Assembly (NCBI GenBank): GCA_028023455.1
Contig: JAQFVV010006653.1
Span: 246,001 to 310,000 of the forward strand
Reading direction: 5' to 3'
DNA length: 64,000 nucleotides
Source of the DNA: Epiperipatus broadwayi
Taxonomy: Eukaryota; Onychophora; Udeonychophora; Euonychophora; Peripatidae
Shown: positions 25,741 to 37,864 of the stretch, piece by piece
Numbering within the stretch: position 1 is the stretch's first letter
Layout: every line of letters begins with the position of its first letter
The notes under the pieces: model-generated
What the model saw: the letters and a program-made list of their open reading frames with translations, nothing else
Database searches by the model: none
What the model was told of the DNA's origin: nothing
Position numbers and translations under genes: made by a program

Positions 25741-26461
25741 TTTTTTTTTTATTAAACCACAATTTTGGTTAAATGAAATGATAGGGCATCTGTAAATTAA
25801 TCATCACCCATGGAATGACTACCTTTACTCTCAAATATCCCTGCTGCTAATCTCATATGCAAGTTGGCAACTATAAATGAATTCAGCAAGCATGTTAAGC
25901 TATCAAATCATCCAACCAATAACATTCCCCCATATCTCAGGCTAAAATCAAAGCAGTATGTCTGATTTACTGGTAATTCTCACCATCCCACCCACATTGG
26001 ATATCAACAGCATGTTGATCTATGACTGGAATAATCCCAACATAAATAATCACACTCGAATAGCTGATCCTACCCTCCAAGTACCTGCTTTTTCCCTTCC
26101 AAGAAAACTGGTTATATGTGGCTATATGTTGAACAAGTGAGAATTTATAGACTTTCTACACTGTAATTGTGGAAGATCACAAACTATGATACATATTTAC
26201 AAGGAGTGTCCAATTTACCAGGCTCCTGTTGATCTATTGGCTCTACATAATTTACCGGAAGTGGCTCTTAATTGGTTAAAAATTTGTTGGTGTTGAGTTC
26301 TGATATGCTAATACCATAACGTAAATTAATTAATTAATTTAATTGATATAAGAATATTTATTTAATCACAAACTATATCGATTCAATTAATTAATTTATG
26401 CACACCCATCAGTTTATTAAAGTTCCATATAACAACTAAAATTGTGGTTTAAAAAAAAAAC
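25741..26461 (+). pseudogene. Non-LTR retrotransposon C-terminal fragment with mirrored ends
   Basis: The + strand shows the C-terminal region downstream of the reverse transcriptase that is common in jockey/CR1-like LINEs: DWNNPNINNHTRIADPTLQV, then a P-x-F-x-L-P-R-K-L segment, and after a frame change the Cys-rich tail HCNCGRSQTMIHIYKECPIY followed by LLALHNLPEVALNWLK (family C-x-C-G-x-x-Q-T-x-x-H-I-x-x-E-C-P). Upstream residues HPWNDYLYSQ also fit. The 3' end is attgtggttt plus an A-run (26441-26461). An inverted copy of that end, a T-run plus aaaccacaat, starts the block at 25741-25770. Stops interrupt the frame; no enzyme remains. Confidence 0.8.
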
Positions 26462-26774
26462 TTTTTGCTTTTTAGTGTATTAATCATCCACTTAAGCAGA
26501 AGCATTTCAAATATATATATTGTTTTTTTGTCTTTACTGCTTTGCGAAATAATATATATATAAAATTATTTAAAATCAGTAACAGAATTTTTGTTTTTCT
26601 AGAAAAATTAAAATTATATATTTCATTTCTATTTTAATTAACCACTTCCCTTTTTCAAAATTATTTATCATAAACAGGAAATTTATTCATATTCAAATGT
26701 ATAAAAATTGGTAAACTATTTCCAGTACTAGAAATTAAATTTCTTTCATTTTCCTTTCCTATTCCCACAAATAT

Positions 26775-26908
26775 TAAACAACCATTTTTTTTTTCTCATG
26801 TGTCATAGCATCAACCAGGAAGCGAACCCACTAACCCGGGACAACTGCTTGTAAAGCAGCTGTCGCTCACCTCTTGACCACCAATGCTTGACTAAACAAA
26901 CATTTTTT
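26775..26908 (-). repeat. tRNA-derived SINE (family S2), complete
   Basis: Minus strand: gtcaagcattggtggtcaag, aggtgagcgacagctgc, a tttacaa loop closed by gctgc/gcagt, then cccgggttagtgggttcgc and ttcctggttgatgctatgac with an A-run tail. Flanked by taaacaaccatttttt (26775-26790) and taaacaaacatttttt (26893-26908). The loop triplet differs from the 12.1 kb copy, showing drift after insertion. Confidence 0.85.
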
Positions 26909-28519
26909 AAATATCTTAATGAGGGTAAAAGTCCTATGTAAGTTAAATTAGTGATTGTGCCATTTATTGAGCATTGTTCAAAACTTATTCACCTGATTCA
27001 AATGTGGTTTGTAACGTGGTTCATTAACACTGTTAGACTGAATAACTCTGTCATTGATCCAAACACATATATAAAATTAGAGATAGATTAAAAATTGAAT
27101 TGGTTAAAAAATTTGAAACAAGCACACAAACAGAAGTGAGAAATTAAATAAAAGTATTTTAAGAATGCATTCAAGTATATCAAAATTACATAGTATACAA
27201 ATATTGTAAATAAATAAAAATCTAATAAAACATCTACATGATCAAAACATAATGAATATTTCATAATATTCAATAATATATAAAAAATTTATACTTTAAA
27301 TATTACAATATTGGAATATGCATAAAGGATTTGTGATGGGATGTATAATTAATGACTCTGCATTCTCAATATTTTATAAATGATTAGAAAATGTTATAAT
27401 TTTTTAAAAAAAGAAAACACAAAAGAATTCATTATTCCACATATGTGGATATTTTAGTAATTGTAAACAAAAGAACTATGAATAAGATTGTGCAGAAGGA
27501 AATTAACCTCCAATCATGCACTGTTTTTATAATTATTATTAATATCTGTGCACTCAGGAATCAGTAAGAGTTTTAAAAGCTAGATAATAATGATAAAATT
27601 AATTAAAAAAAAAAACTTTTTGTAAAATCACAACCAAAAAAAATAGGTCATTAAAATTTTTAAATATGAAATGGTAAATATAATACAAAAAGAATTGTTT
27701 ATTAAAGAGTATAAAAAATATTGATGTAATACTATAATTATAAAAATATATATTAATAATATATAAACTATAGATATAATAATAAAATTATTCTTCAAAT
27801 AAGAATAATAAAGGCATAAAAATTTTATATTTTTCAAAATATTAAAAAATAAAAATGATATATAAAAAAACTAAAAGAAAAAAAAGGAATAGTCAAATAA
27901 AAAGAAACTAAAAACATTAATATATAAATATAAAAAATGAAATAAAGAATGAAAAAGCTATAATCAATAAAATTACAGACACACAGAAAATGTAATTGCA
28001 CAATTAATAGAAAAAATAATAAATCAGAACTATACATTTATTATTTAACACATACCCACAAAATAGGTTGATAAAAAATATTAAATCTTTATACTACATT
28101 AGAGATTCTAAAAAAGAAAAATGTATGAGACAAATTACTCTAAATATAAAAAACAAAGTATACATTAGTAATATTTCTGTTTCAGTTTCATATCATTAAG
28201 CTACGATCATTTACAGTTGCATTTATTAAACGGATGATTCATTTGGTATTTGGAATTTATTAAAACTAAGGCACTGCCTTGATCTTTTGAATAGTTAAAT
28301 AATGATTTTAATCATTTACACTGTATGTAAATCAAGCCAATATACAGATTTCATAACAGAATCAATAAACTAATCTTAAATATCAACAAAGCTAAAATCA
28401 GATTAGAAAGAAATCAAGTCATATGTCACATGACCTAATTTAACAAGCTTGTATTAATGTTATATTTTTGGTATTAAAGTTTTGGCGATGTTATATTGCT
28501 AAAGCTATTAATATATGGT
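26909..28519. other. AT-rich, no gene seen
   Basis: Very A-rich from 27.6 to 28.1 kb. The frames there are low complexity only. Confidence 0.4.
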
Positions 28520-28760
28520 GTATCTGAACTTGGTTCAGTCCCAGATGGCTATTTAAGTTAGATATCTGGACTGAAAGACATATGAATGTCTGAAAATTTC
28601 AGATTTTCTTCTCAATAATTATCCATTAGATAAAGTGCTGGGCTAGTGCTGGTACTTTTAATCTAATACTTAATATCCTAGCACCTCACTGAGGAAGCCA
28701 GTAGCAGAAACCAGTTGGGTTTGGGAATATTCTGCAAAGCTTGTTAAGAGCTTATTTGCA
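28520..28760 (+). repeat. Repeat end with hairpin and hammerhead-like core
   Basis: A hairpin pairs ttcagtcccagat (about 28534) with atctggactgaa (about 28564). At 28687-28720 follows CTGAGGA, a-GC-cagta-GC-a, GAAA, C-CA-G, TT: the same order of hammerhead core elements as in the HH family, with GTT as the potential cleavage triplet. Helix I is poor next to the core. It may be a decayed relative, for example a Penelope-type terminal repeat. Confidence 0.4.
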
Positions 28761-29037
28761 AGTTCTTTATATAATTAAAGTCAGATAGTATTATTCTATT
28801 TTTTTCTATACTTTATTAACATTTGATTATTGGGTTATACATTGCTCATTGAGAGTTGAAGTTACTTCTATTTTAATTTAAATACTGTATGTAGATCTGT
28901 ATAATATTTTATGCACATAGAAATGTATGTATACAAAACTCTTCATTATTTTTTTTATTTCATTTTTAAATGGATAAGTATGTGTATATATATATATGAT
29001 ACTATATTTAATGTTCTTATGATTATATAATGTAAAT

Positions 29038-29208
29038 AAAGTAGTTTGGGGGCTAAATCATGTGTTATTTTTTATTTCTCCCCAATGTTTCAATGAAATA
29101 GCATCTACTATTATCTAAATTAACAGTTAACCTTGACAATGGAGCATGCTATTTCATCAAAACATTGGGAACAAAAATAACACATGATTTAACCCAAAAA
29201 CTACTTTA
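29038..29208. repeat. Perfect-ended palindromic element, 171 bp
   Basis: Left arm aaagtagtttgggggctaaa to gaaatagca pairs with right arm tgctatttc to taacccaaaaactacttt. Arms are about 65 bp with a few mismatches and a loop of about 40 bp. No coding capacity; a small MITE or foldback element. Confidence 0.8.
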
Positions 29209-29289
29209 TATATATGTATGATTCCTGTATATAAAGACAAGGATATGTAATTCTAAGGTATTATGTAATTTGCTTATGCTGAATATTTT

Positions 29290-29590
29290 ATATATGTAAG
29301 TAGAGGGTTCGAACTCAGGATTTTTCAGTCCATTAGCCTTCCACTGCCTCTCAAACAACTATATATATATTACTACACAAAAAAACATGATTACCAATAT
29401 ATATATATATTATGTGTAAAATTAGCACTCATCAGTTGGGCAGATCAAAGTCTCTCACACAGATGTACAATCAATGTTCAGTTTATATTAAGATAGCAAT
29501 TCCTCATAGATAAATAGGCAGGCTTCAATCTTCTCACCCTTCTAATTAATCAACCATCCATTTCATTGAAAAATCAATGATGGAGTGCAT
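29290..29590. repeat. Dispersed repeat family R1, copy 2
   Basis: This copy has the clearest Pol III-like B box, gggttcgaactcagg, at its start, followed by the family landmarks tagcactcatcagttgg and atattaagatagcaattcc. A tatata microsatellite interrupts it near 29396-29412. Confidence 0.6.
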
Positions 29591-29640
29591 ATATTCATAT
29601 ATATTAATAGGAGAGAGATCGGTTAAACTTATATTATGAT

Positions 29641-31230
29641 GTAATCTATTTCCCAAGCAATATGTAATTCTAAGATATATATATATATCAAAATTGTAAT
29701 GGAATTTTTTCATGTATTAAATTAGAATAAATCTTCATTTATGATGTAACCAGTGAATCATTGATTAAAATCATTTTACCAAGCTGAACCATATGATTTA
29801 ATAATTAACATTAACATTTGTCTGATTTACTTCAATTTAAAAGACAAATGCTATTATTCATTACTATTATTACATGTCTCGGCTAAGACTATTGACTTTA
29901 ATTGATGATTGCTGGTTATATCTTAACTGAAGATTTATTCTAGTTTAAAAGTTGAAAATTTTGATTATAATTTCAATGTGTATATCTTAAATCCAAGAAA
30001 ATATTTAATTTAATTTATGTTTATATTTAATAATATTGCAAAGAAACACCATTACTTTTGAATTGTTATTATAGTTTAAAATGCATAATAATGTTTTGTT
30101 TTTCCAATGCTGTATAATATACAAAATAGTTAGATGGGTAAGATAAGAAGAAAGGTTGTAATTCAGTAAATATAAGTTACATGTTATACAAAGTATTTTA
30201 TAAGTATAAAATATATGTTAGAATGAAAAGGACAGTAAAATGTTTCTAGAGAAGTTTTATTTGTTTAGACTAAATAATATTTATTGTTATTACATAGAAG
30301 GAAATTATTCTTCAAACTTACACTGTTTGTTTTTAGAGTATAAATCTACATGCACTCATCCATCAGTAAAATTTTTAAAAACACAAATGAATCAGTTGTG
30401 CTCAGAGCTTATTCTTATATGAGCCAACTCTTACTGACCATGTTTAACTTAGGGCTTGATCCTATTCTGTGCCTGATATTTGATATCTCACAAGGAAGAG
30501 AAAGTTTCTCATATTTAATTACCTGTGATTAAATGTATATTAGTTTAGAATATATATAAATTAATAGTTTAGTGCTATATGTATATATATTGGTAACCTT
30601 ATATTTTAGTATAAAATATAAAGATCAATATAACTGGTATAAAAATTTCTCTGTCTTCTTTTTGGTGATTTGATTGCCTTGGTTTGCATTTGAACAGATT
30701 ATTCTCTTGCATTCAAGATAATTTATTAGAGAGAATAAGTAATATTTTGCCTTACTTATTGTCTGTGTTGTTTTAATGTATTTAAATTGCTTCTTTCCAT
30801 CCACTGATTTGTATCAAAATATGTTTAACTTTTTAGAAATTGACAACACATATTAAATTTAGTAAAATGTGATTGAAAATAATAATAATTTTTATTTGTT
30901 TTAAATAGTCTTAGAAATTATTTTCATTGAATTAAAAAACCATTTGTTTAACTAATTTTTAATTATTAGATAAAAATATAGTAATTACATATGCGTTTCA
31001 ATGTAAAAAAAAAAAAGAGCGTGATTAAAGAGATCGTCTGCGATAAGGTTGCTGTAACAGAAAAAGAAAATGGTGTAAGAATAAAATGTATGCAAAATAT
31101 GATAAGCTTATTTTTTAAAAATAATTAATAAGTAAACGGATTTACCAAAAAGTTTTCTACAAATGCAAACATAAAATGGTGGTATTTAATAATAGAATGA
31201 AGTGCTAAATTTAAAAATCTGTTCAATTCA
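29641..31230. other. AT-rich, no gene seen
   Basis: Two overlapping 60-codon frames near 30.24-30.53 kb lack splice sites and family motifs. I treat them as chance. Confidence 0.4.
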
Positions 31231-31330
31231 GCTAGCCAAGTGGATCAAATCGCTAATATTTTCCCAATATTTACATTTAAAAATATGTCGGAGCTTTCAA
31301 ATTTAAAAGCAGAATTAATTGCAGAATCTC
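31231..31330 (+). CDS. Candidate first coding exon (weak)
   Basis: An acceptor-like aattcag precedes 31231, and a strong donor, tctcg followed by gtatgt, follows about 31330. Between them one + frame is open, and it contains an ATG in a good context (aaaaatATGTCGG) that starts MSELSNLKAELIAESR, an amphipathic, helix-forming sequence with codon usage less AT-biased than its surroundings. If the ATG is used, this is a 5' UTR plus first coding exon, and the acceptor splices an upstream UTR exon. The polypyrimidine tract is weak. I do not recognise the protein, and a chance open frame is possible. Confidence 0.3.
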
Positions 31331-31469
31331 GGTATGTTTGGGATATTTTATTATTCTACAATTTGGTAACACTAAATAGATGTTTTAATTACAGAAATTT
31401 TTTAGATATGAAAACTTTTTTTTTAAAAAAGAAGAGGTTTAAAATCAGAGTTAAATGTTAAAGTTATTA

Positions 31470-33900
31470 ACATGGTTTAATATTTCTCTTTAAAATTTAA
31501 AATAATATAGCATTGATTAATTTATTTAACTACATACTGCCAGTAATGTATTTGCTGTTTAATTTCTTTACTATTTGAATAATGGAAACAGTCTTCAAAT
31601 AATTAACTAAAACTACTTTCTAATTTTTATCGTTAATTTGGAATTATTAAATTATTTGCTCTAATTAGTATCCCTAAATTTAAACATGGATAAATAAATA
31701 TTAGCCTGGATGTTATAAACTTGGAATAGTTTTAAATAGAAATGTAGAATTTAATAACTTATGAAGAACATTTTCATTTAAACTCTGCATGTCATGTTTT
31801 TGGAATTGTTTTATATTCATGGAGCCATGTAAATCATTAATTTAAAAGTGCTAATAATAACTAAGACAAATAGATATAATTACATTTATGGAATTCAACT
31901 ATAATTATAATTATCACTTTGTGTATTTATTGTTCAAGAAATTTTTACATGGATTTCATGGATCATATTTATTATTATAAAATGCTGTACAATTTAATTT
32001 GTCACACGCACACCTACGAGAATTCATGTATTTAAGTAAGAATGAATTAATTTAATTTTGTTGTTACATGAACTTGTATGTGAAGTTCATGAGTTATATT
32101 TTATTAGGTTTAAATTAAATTAATGGGATTGAATAAAATACTTATTCAAGGGAATAGCGCTTGCGAAAAAGCTTGAAAATTACTAATGAATTTATGATAT
32201 GTGTCAACCTCTCATGAAGTGTCTTGTGAGTCTTTCCAGAGTTCTATTCCTATACTAATGTCACTTGTATTACATTGTTGCTATGTTTTTATTTTAAGCA
32301 AGATAATTTAATATATTAGTTGTCCTGATTAGTGAAACACTTTTTATTATGCATGAACCCACATCTGCTAAAATGTTAGTGTTTTCTGAATGGTCAAAAT
32401 AACTGAGGAGGATGATTTTTGCACTTTAAATATGAAGTAAATAGTAATATTGCTTTATAATGTTAAAGGGCATTAATCTGTGCTGGTGGTTAATCCACAG
32501 ATTAATTAATTGCCACTTTCTGTATTTTTACACTCATTCCTGCACTGGTGGTTAATCCGTGGAATTGTGTAATTATATTTATTGCTTTATGATGGTGTAT
32601 AAATCCACAAGGCACTCAGTGTTATATAATTCCTATGTGTAGATGAATGCATCCACAGGAATATGACTTTAATTCATAAATATAAATTTGGGCAAAGTAT
32701 TTTGCTTATTCTGCTAAAATCATTTTCTTCCATTTATAAGCATAATTTATAAGTTAAGTCATAAAGTGTAGTAGGACATTTTATCTAAGTTGCCTCATAA
32801 TAATTAACTGTTTGTTAATTAATATTTTATCTGAATTTTGATGAGAATAAATAAAAAGGAATTATGATTGCAAAAATTATGAAGTATAAAGATAAATTAC
32901 ATTGAGCATACATTTATATGTAAAGAAATTGTGAATGATATGTTGGAAGAATTTCTAGAGAATAACAGAAAAAGAACAGGACAATGTTTGAAGCAAAGTG
33001 CAGAAAAGTGGAGAGAAGATTGTCCGGTTGTGTTGAATCTGCTTTTTTGTACATAACTGCTAATAATAATGATGGTTAATCATCATCATCAGTGTCTTTG
33101 TATAAAATGGTTTCAATCAATGCAACTTGATTCAATATATTTTTGAATTCTGATATCCATATGTGTTTGCAGTGATTATATAACTCATTAATTTATTTTT
33201 CTTGTGTATATTTAACCTTTTTGTTTTATCAGTGCTTTTTTACCCAGCATTCATTATTTTTATTAGCAGATAAGATTGATCGCACTTTAGATTGGGATTT
33301 AATTTTTTGTTTTCTGGTCTAATGATTTATAAGTTTACTCGAATGCCTTTGTGACTGCTTGCGATTGATTTTTTTGAAATTCATGTTTGCATTTGATTCT
33401 TTTGTGTGCTTTTTTTTATTACTATTTTTTTATAATGATTTTATTTTTGATCTTTTATTTAAAAATTCATAATGCATTGTATACTTTTAGAATGCAAGAT
33501 AAAGATATAAATATACTTATTTAAAGTAGATATCTACTTTAAACAGATCTAACATATAGTGTTGATTTTTTTTAAAAAAGGGGGGCTACATGTAATACTA
33601 AACAAATTGTTCTTACTATTGCATTCTTTTTATTCTTCTAGGTACAATCAAATTTTGTGTTGTATAAGAAATTAATTAAATAATGGGTTCCATACTTATA
33701 AAAATAATCCCAATACAACTATATTTTTTATTTTTACAATCAGTGCATTGAACTCATATGATTAGTTCAAATTATCATTAAAGCATTATCATCTTGAAAA
33801 AAATAATTAAATATATATTGAACCAGATGCTTTCTCCAATTCAAAGGCAACCATTGGGAAACAAAAACAAAATGTATAGTTATAAAAGTTTTAAAAGAAA
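31470..33900. other. AT-rich, a few recurring short motifs, no gene seen
   Basis: At 32470-32570 the phrase ctggtggttaatcc occurs twice about 70 bp apart, and tccacagg-type motifs recur to 32660. This resembles the taatcc/ggatta periodicity of the Penelope-associated blocks, but I could not align it convincingly. Confidence 0.35.
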
Positions 33901-33934
33901 ATTGTATTAAGTGTTTGTGCCATGACATATATCA

Positions 33935-35160
33935 TTATCACCATCAACCATTATCAATCCACTGCAGGATGAAGGTTTCTTCAAGTTCAATCCATCTTCT
34001 CCAATCTTTAGCTTCACTACTCCACATCACCCCTGCACGCTTTCTTATTTCATCCATCCATCTCACATGTGGTCTCATTCTGGATCTTTTACAATCTCTT
34101 GGAATCCGGTTTAAAATTTTAATTGTACATCTATTATCATCTCTTCTAGAAATATGTCCAGCCCAACTCCATTTCTCTTACCCGTATATTGCATTTTCGA
34201 TCTTTTCTTGTTACTCCCAACATACATTTCTCCATACTTCTTTGAGTGGTCTGAAGTCTTTGTATTTCACTTTTATTAAGTGTCCAAGTCTCGGATCTAT
34301 AAGTAAGAACTGGTAAAACACATTTATTATAAACCTTCCTTTTCAAACACATAGGCATATTTTCTTTTAGTATCAAGTTATTTCTACTAAAAGCATTCCA
34401 ATTAAGTTTAATTCTATGATTAATTTCATTCTTTATGTTTCCATCTGTATTAATAATCTGACCAAGGTATTTGTAACTGTTAATTTCTTCTAATTCATCA
34501 TAATCAATCTTAATTTTCATATTTTGAAAAAATCCATTAAACATTGCTTTAGTCTTTTTAACATTTGTCTTTAGTCTTACTTTCCTACTTTCATCTGATA
34601 ACTCCTGCAACATTTCCTGAAGCTCTAAGGCATTATTCGCAAAAACAACTATATCATCTTCAAAATCTAAATGACTTAAATAATCTCCATTTACTTTCAC
34701 TCCTTTAGCTTCCTATTTTAATCCACAAAATACTTCTTGCAACACTGCTGTAAAAAGTTTTTGGGGATATGGAGTCACCCTATCTTACACCCTTTTCAAT
34801 GTTGACTTTCCCAGTATCTATTTATGTAATCTAATTGTTGCTGTTGCATTTTTATAAATATTCTTTAAAATATGACAATATCCTGGATCTATGCCATGAT
34901 GATCCAATGCTTTAATCACTGAAGAAATGTTTATAGAATCAAATGCCTTTTCATAATCTACAAATCCAAAACATAATGACAACTCATATTCGTTTGTCCT
35001 TTCTATAACTTCTCTCAGTATCTGGATATGATCTACTGTACTAAAACCACTTTTAAATCCAGTTTGTTCTCTTGGTTGGTGGAAATCTAATGTTCTCTAT
35101 AGGCGAGTTGTAATTATCTTGGTAAAATTTTTGTATAAAACTGATAAGAGACGTACTTAA
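33935..35160 (-). pseudogene. RTE-like LINE, reverse transcriptase domain fragment
   Basis: Read on the minus strand from 35160 downwards: REQTGFKSGFSTVDHIQILR, CFGFVDYEKAFDSINISSV (motif A with catalytic Asp), GIDPGYCHILKNIYKNATAT, then after frame breaks VTPYPQKLFTAVLQEVF, LSHLDFEDDIVVFANNAL (motif C; family F-A-D-D is F-E-D-D here), SYKYLGQIINTDGNIKNEIN, CVLPVLTYRSETWTLNKSE and the W-x-G-H-I C-terminal tail. This is the RTE/BovB-type order. The 5' half with the endonuclease is missing, and stops and frameshifts are present, so the copy is dead. It ends near a tgatgg-type microsatellite. The same element supplied the 12.9 and 59.8 kb fragments. Confidence 0.9.
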
Positions 35161-35282
35161 TTATAAATAGATATTTGAAAATATTTTAATTTAGGAGTTT
35201 TGATTGAGATAAGTTTTGTGTGTGTGTGTGTGTTGTTTTAATCTATTTTAAAAGCTGAAATTCATTTTCTAATTTATTAAAA

Positions 35283-37130
35283 GTGGGATTAAAAAGAAAA
35301 ATAATAACATAAATTAAAAAGAGTCCTGGTTAAAAGTTTTAATTAAGATCTAATGAAAGATAAGAGATTAACCCTGGTTAAAACTTTTAATAAAGATCTG
35401 GTGGGAGATAACAATTGCATATAAAAGCTCTGTGTTTTTGATTATGATTATTATAGCTTTTATATTTGCTAATAGCAGACTGATGGCATATAACTTTTAT
35501 ATTTGCAAAGTGCAGACTGCTGATATAGATTTTATATTTGCTACTTGACAACTGGTGAAGGAAACCTTCATTCCCAATGCAGAAATTACTCACCTTAAAG
35601 AACCCTATCAAAAGAATGTGTAGTGCTAAGCCATCTAAGATGAACCTGGAGCTTGAAAGTGTGCTATCATGAACACATCCTAAAAGCCTAGTTCAAAACT
35701 GATTCTGAAGATTGCCTTGGCCCTCCCTGACTAGATTATTGAAAATCCAAACCTTCATAATGAACTCTAGATAGGAATAAACTGTATGCACACTGCTGGA
35801 ATCAATTGGATGATTAAAACTGAACCTTTGAAGATAACTGAACATTTTCTATTTTAATGAGGCTCAAATCTTTAAATTTTATGAACATATGATAAGCATA
35901 TTCATAATAATTTTGATATTATTAATATTTCTTTTATTAGTGGTATTTGTATAAAATCTATAAATTGCAGGTAATTAAATATTTTCTTTTGTCAATTTGT
36001 CAGAGAGGGTATGGTAAGCTAATATTTTATAATCATTGTTTTTCTTTATTAGAAGTAGTAATTATTATTAAAAGCCTTGGCAGATAATAGTACTTTTTTT
36101 TAGATCACCTATCCCCTTTTTATTTAAGAGTAAATTAGTTCTATAGGAATTGCATTTCCCACGAAACATAAATCTTTTGGCTAATAATTTATCGATTATA
36201 TAGTTGTTTTTCTTAAACCATAGAGATTTTGTTCTCTTCTATATCAGATTATGTAAAATCGTGATCTTTTCTCTTTGCTTGTATGGAGTTAACCTTAAGA
36301 GTCGTATCGTAACAACTTCTTATGAGTGTTTGCAGGCATATGACATCCTAGTTTTCTACCATTGGTTTATGGGGTTTAGGAATGCTCACTCTGCACTGTC
36401 CATTGACTTCCATACAAGACTGTCTTATTAAAATCTCTAAATAAAGAAAAATAGAAATTGAAGAGTAGATAAATTGATAGCAGAAAGATCCTTGTAATTC
36501 TCTATAAGTTTGATGAGAAAGCAAATTTATCTGTCAAAGGGTTTAACACCATAATATTCACTTACACTTTCTGGCAAAGAAAGTTGGGGAATTCGGTCAT
36601 TGCCTAATATTTTGAACTTAATAAAAATTATTAATAATTATATTCAATTTTGAAAAGTTTGTTTTTGTGTCCTGTCCTTCAAATGTCTGAACAATGTTAA
36701 AGATCTCTTTCTTTCCCTGAGTCTAGCTGGCAGCATTGATATTCATCATCATTAACTTTTTGATCAACAAAAATTAAATTTTCTATGCGATATGATGTAT
36801 TGTGGCTTCTCCTTAAACAAAGTCAAGAATCTCAGAAATTATACCCAGAGAAATCTGTTAGCCACTTCATTTTCATTCCCCACTTTAAGTTTTCCCATAT
36901 TCTGCTCCATCCCATTTCCACAACATAATCTTTGTCAGCTCTATGACATTTAAATCTAAATCCCCCTTATTTTTTCCCAAACCCAGCATAAAAACCAATA
37001 ATCCACTTTCTGGAAAGTCTTTTTTTTTCATATGTATTCTTCCATAAGTTCATTATATGTATCCTTTTAGGTCAACAGTGGTTAGTGGTGCCCTCAGTGG
37101 TAAAAAGATGTGGAATGTCCAGTACAATGG
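35283..37130 (+). repeat. Left long direct repeat (putative 5' LTR)
   Basis: Pairs with 38424-40039 over its whole length at roughly 85-90% by eye. Landmarks shared in order: acataaattaaaaagagtcc, aagatctaatgaaagat, gataacaattgcatataaaa, gaaccctatca, ttgtttttcttaaacc, aagaaagttgggga and a gtacaat end. Near the start is a two-unit internal repeat (ggttaaaa..ttttaattaagatct) and a three-unit repeat based on tttatatttgc..gcagactg. It contains about 285 bp (36786-37070) absent from the right repeat. Start and end are approximate. Confidence 0.75.
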
Positions 37131-37544
37131 GTTGTAAGATTTTAGTGCTGCTAGGGTGGGACTTCGAAATTGTAAAACCCACATGAGATTTTGTTCAGAT
37201 GGTTGAGGAATATTTTAGGGGTAGTGAGGCAAAATTTAGTATTAGGGATCATTTATGCTAGTTGGCGTGTATTGTTGGAGCCGTTTATAGTAGGAATTCA
37301 TCTTTTTCATATGAATAAATAAGCAAAGAATTAAATAGCTTTTTTTTTAGTTCTAAAATATATGAATGTAAGAAAAAGTGACAAATAATAAATATTAGTA
37401 TAGATTTTTTTTAGCAAATTAAAAACATTTTCAAAACTGAAAATAAAAGGTTTGAAAAGTAGGATATATTGGGGTTTGATATTGTTTTGAAATGGAATCC
37501 ATTGAAGAAATTGATAGGAGGTACTGTTTGAAGAAAGCCCTATT

Positions 37545-37864
37545 TTTTTTTCAAAAATCCCCAAATAGTAGAAAAAGAAAAAGAAGAGACTGAGACACAG
37601 ATGTTGATGGACATGAAACAAAGTCAGCAGGCAATGATGCAAGAGAATCAAGAAATAAGACAAGAGTTACTGGAAATGAAGCAAAGTCAGCAGGTGATGT
37701 GGGAAGAGTTCAAAGCTCAAATAAAAGGAATGAGTCAAGAAACCATGGAATGGATGGATAAAAATCAGGAGGCCATAGAAACCATAGAAAAAGTTCTGAC
37801 TAAAGAAATTCAGAAAGTTGAAAAGGAAGTTGAAGTGGTAAAAGATGTGTGTAGTCAGAGATGA
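37545..37864 (+). pseudogene. Coiled-coil, gag-like remnant
   Basis: Between the two long repeats a + frame of about 100 codons is open, with an ATG at 37601. It is very rich in Gln, Glu, Lys and Met and has an internal duplication: the block MKQSQQ occurs twice, 20 residues apart (in MDMKQSQQAMMQENQEIRQ and in LEMKQSQQVMWEEF). Heptad-spaced hydrophobic residues imply a coiled coil. A related frame continues after breaks, at 38163-38348 with MWSFGKQKGLQIYVVEMTGD. Gag identity rests only on position between LTR-like repeats. No zinc knuckle was seen. Confidence 0.5.

Noticed and set aside
27628-28037. Long hydrophobic minus-strand frames
   Set aside because: Very A-rich + strand gives Phe/Ile/Tyr-rich frames on the other strand by composition alone.
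33915-34316. Plus-strand 133-codon frame
   Set aside because: Antisense of the RTE-like reverse transcriptase fragment.
37331-37663. Minus-strand hydrophobic 110-codon frame
   Set aside because: Runs against the coiled-coil frame and is driven by T-rich sequence; no membrane-protein family recognised.
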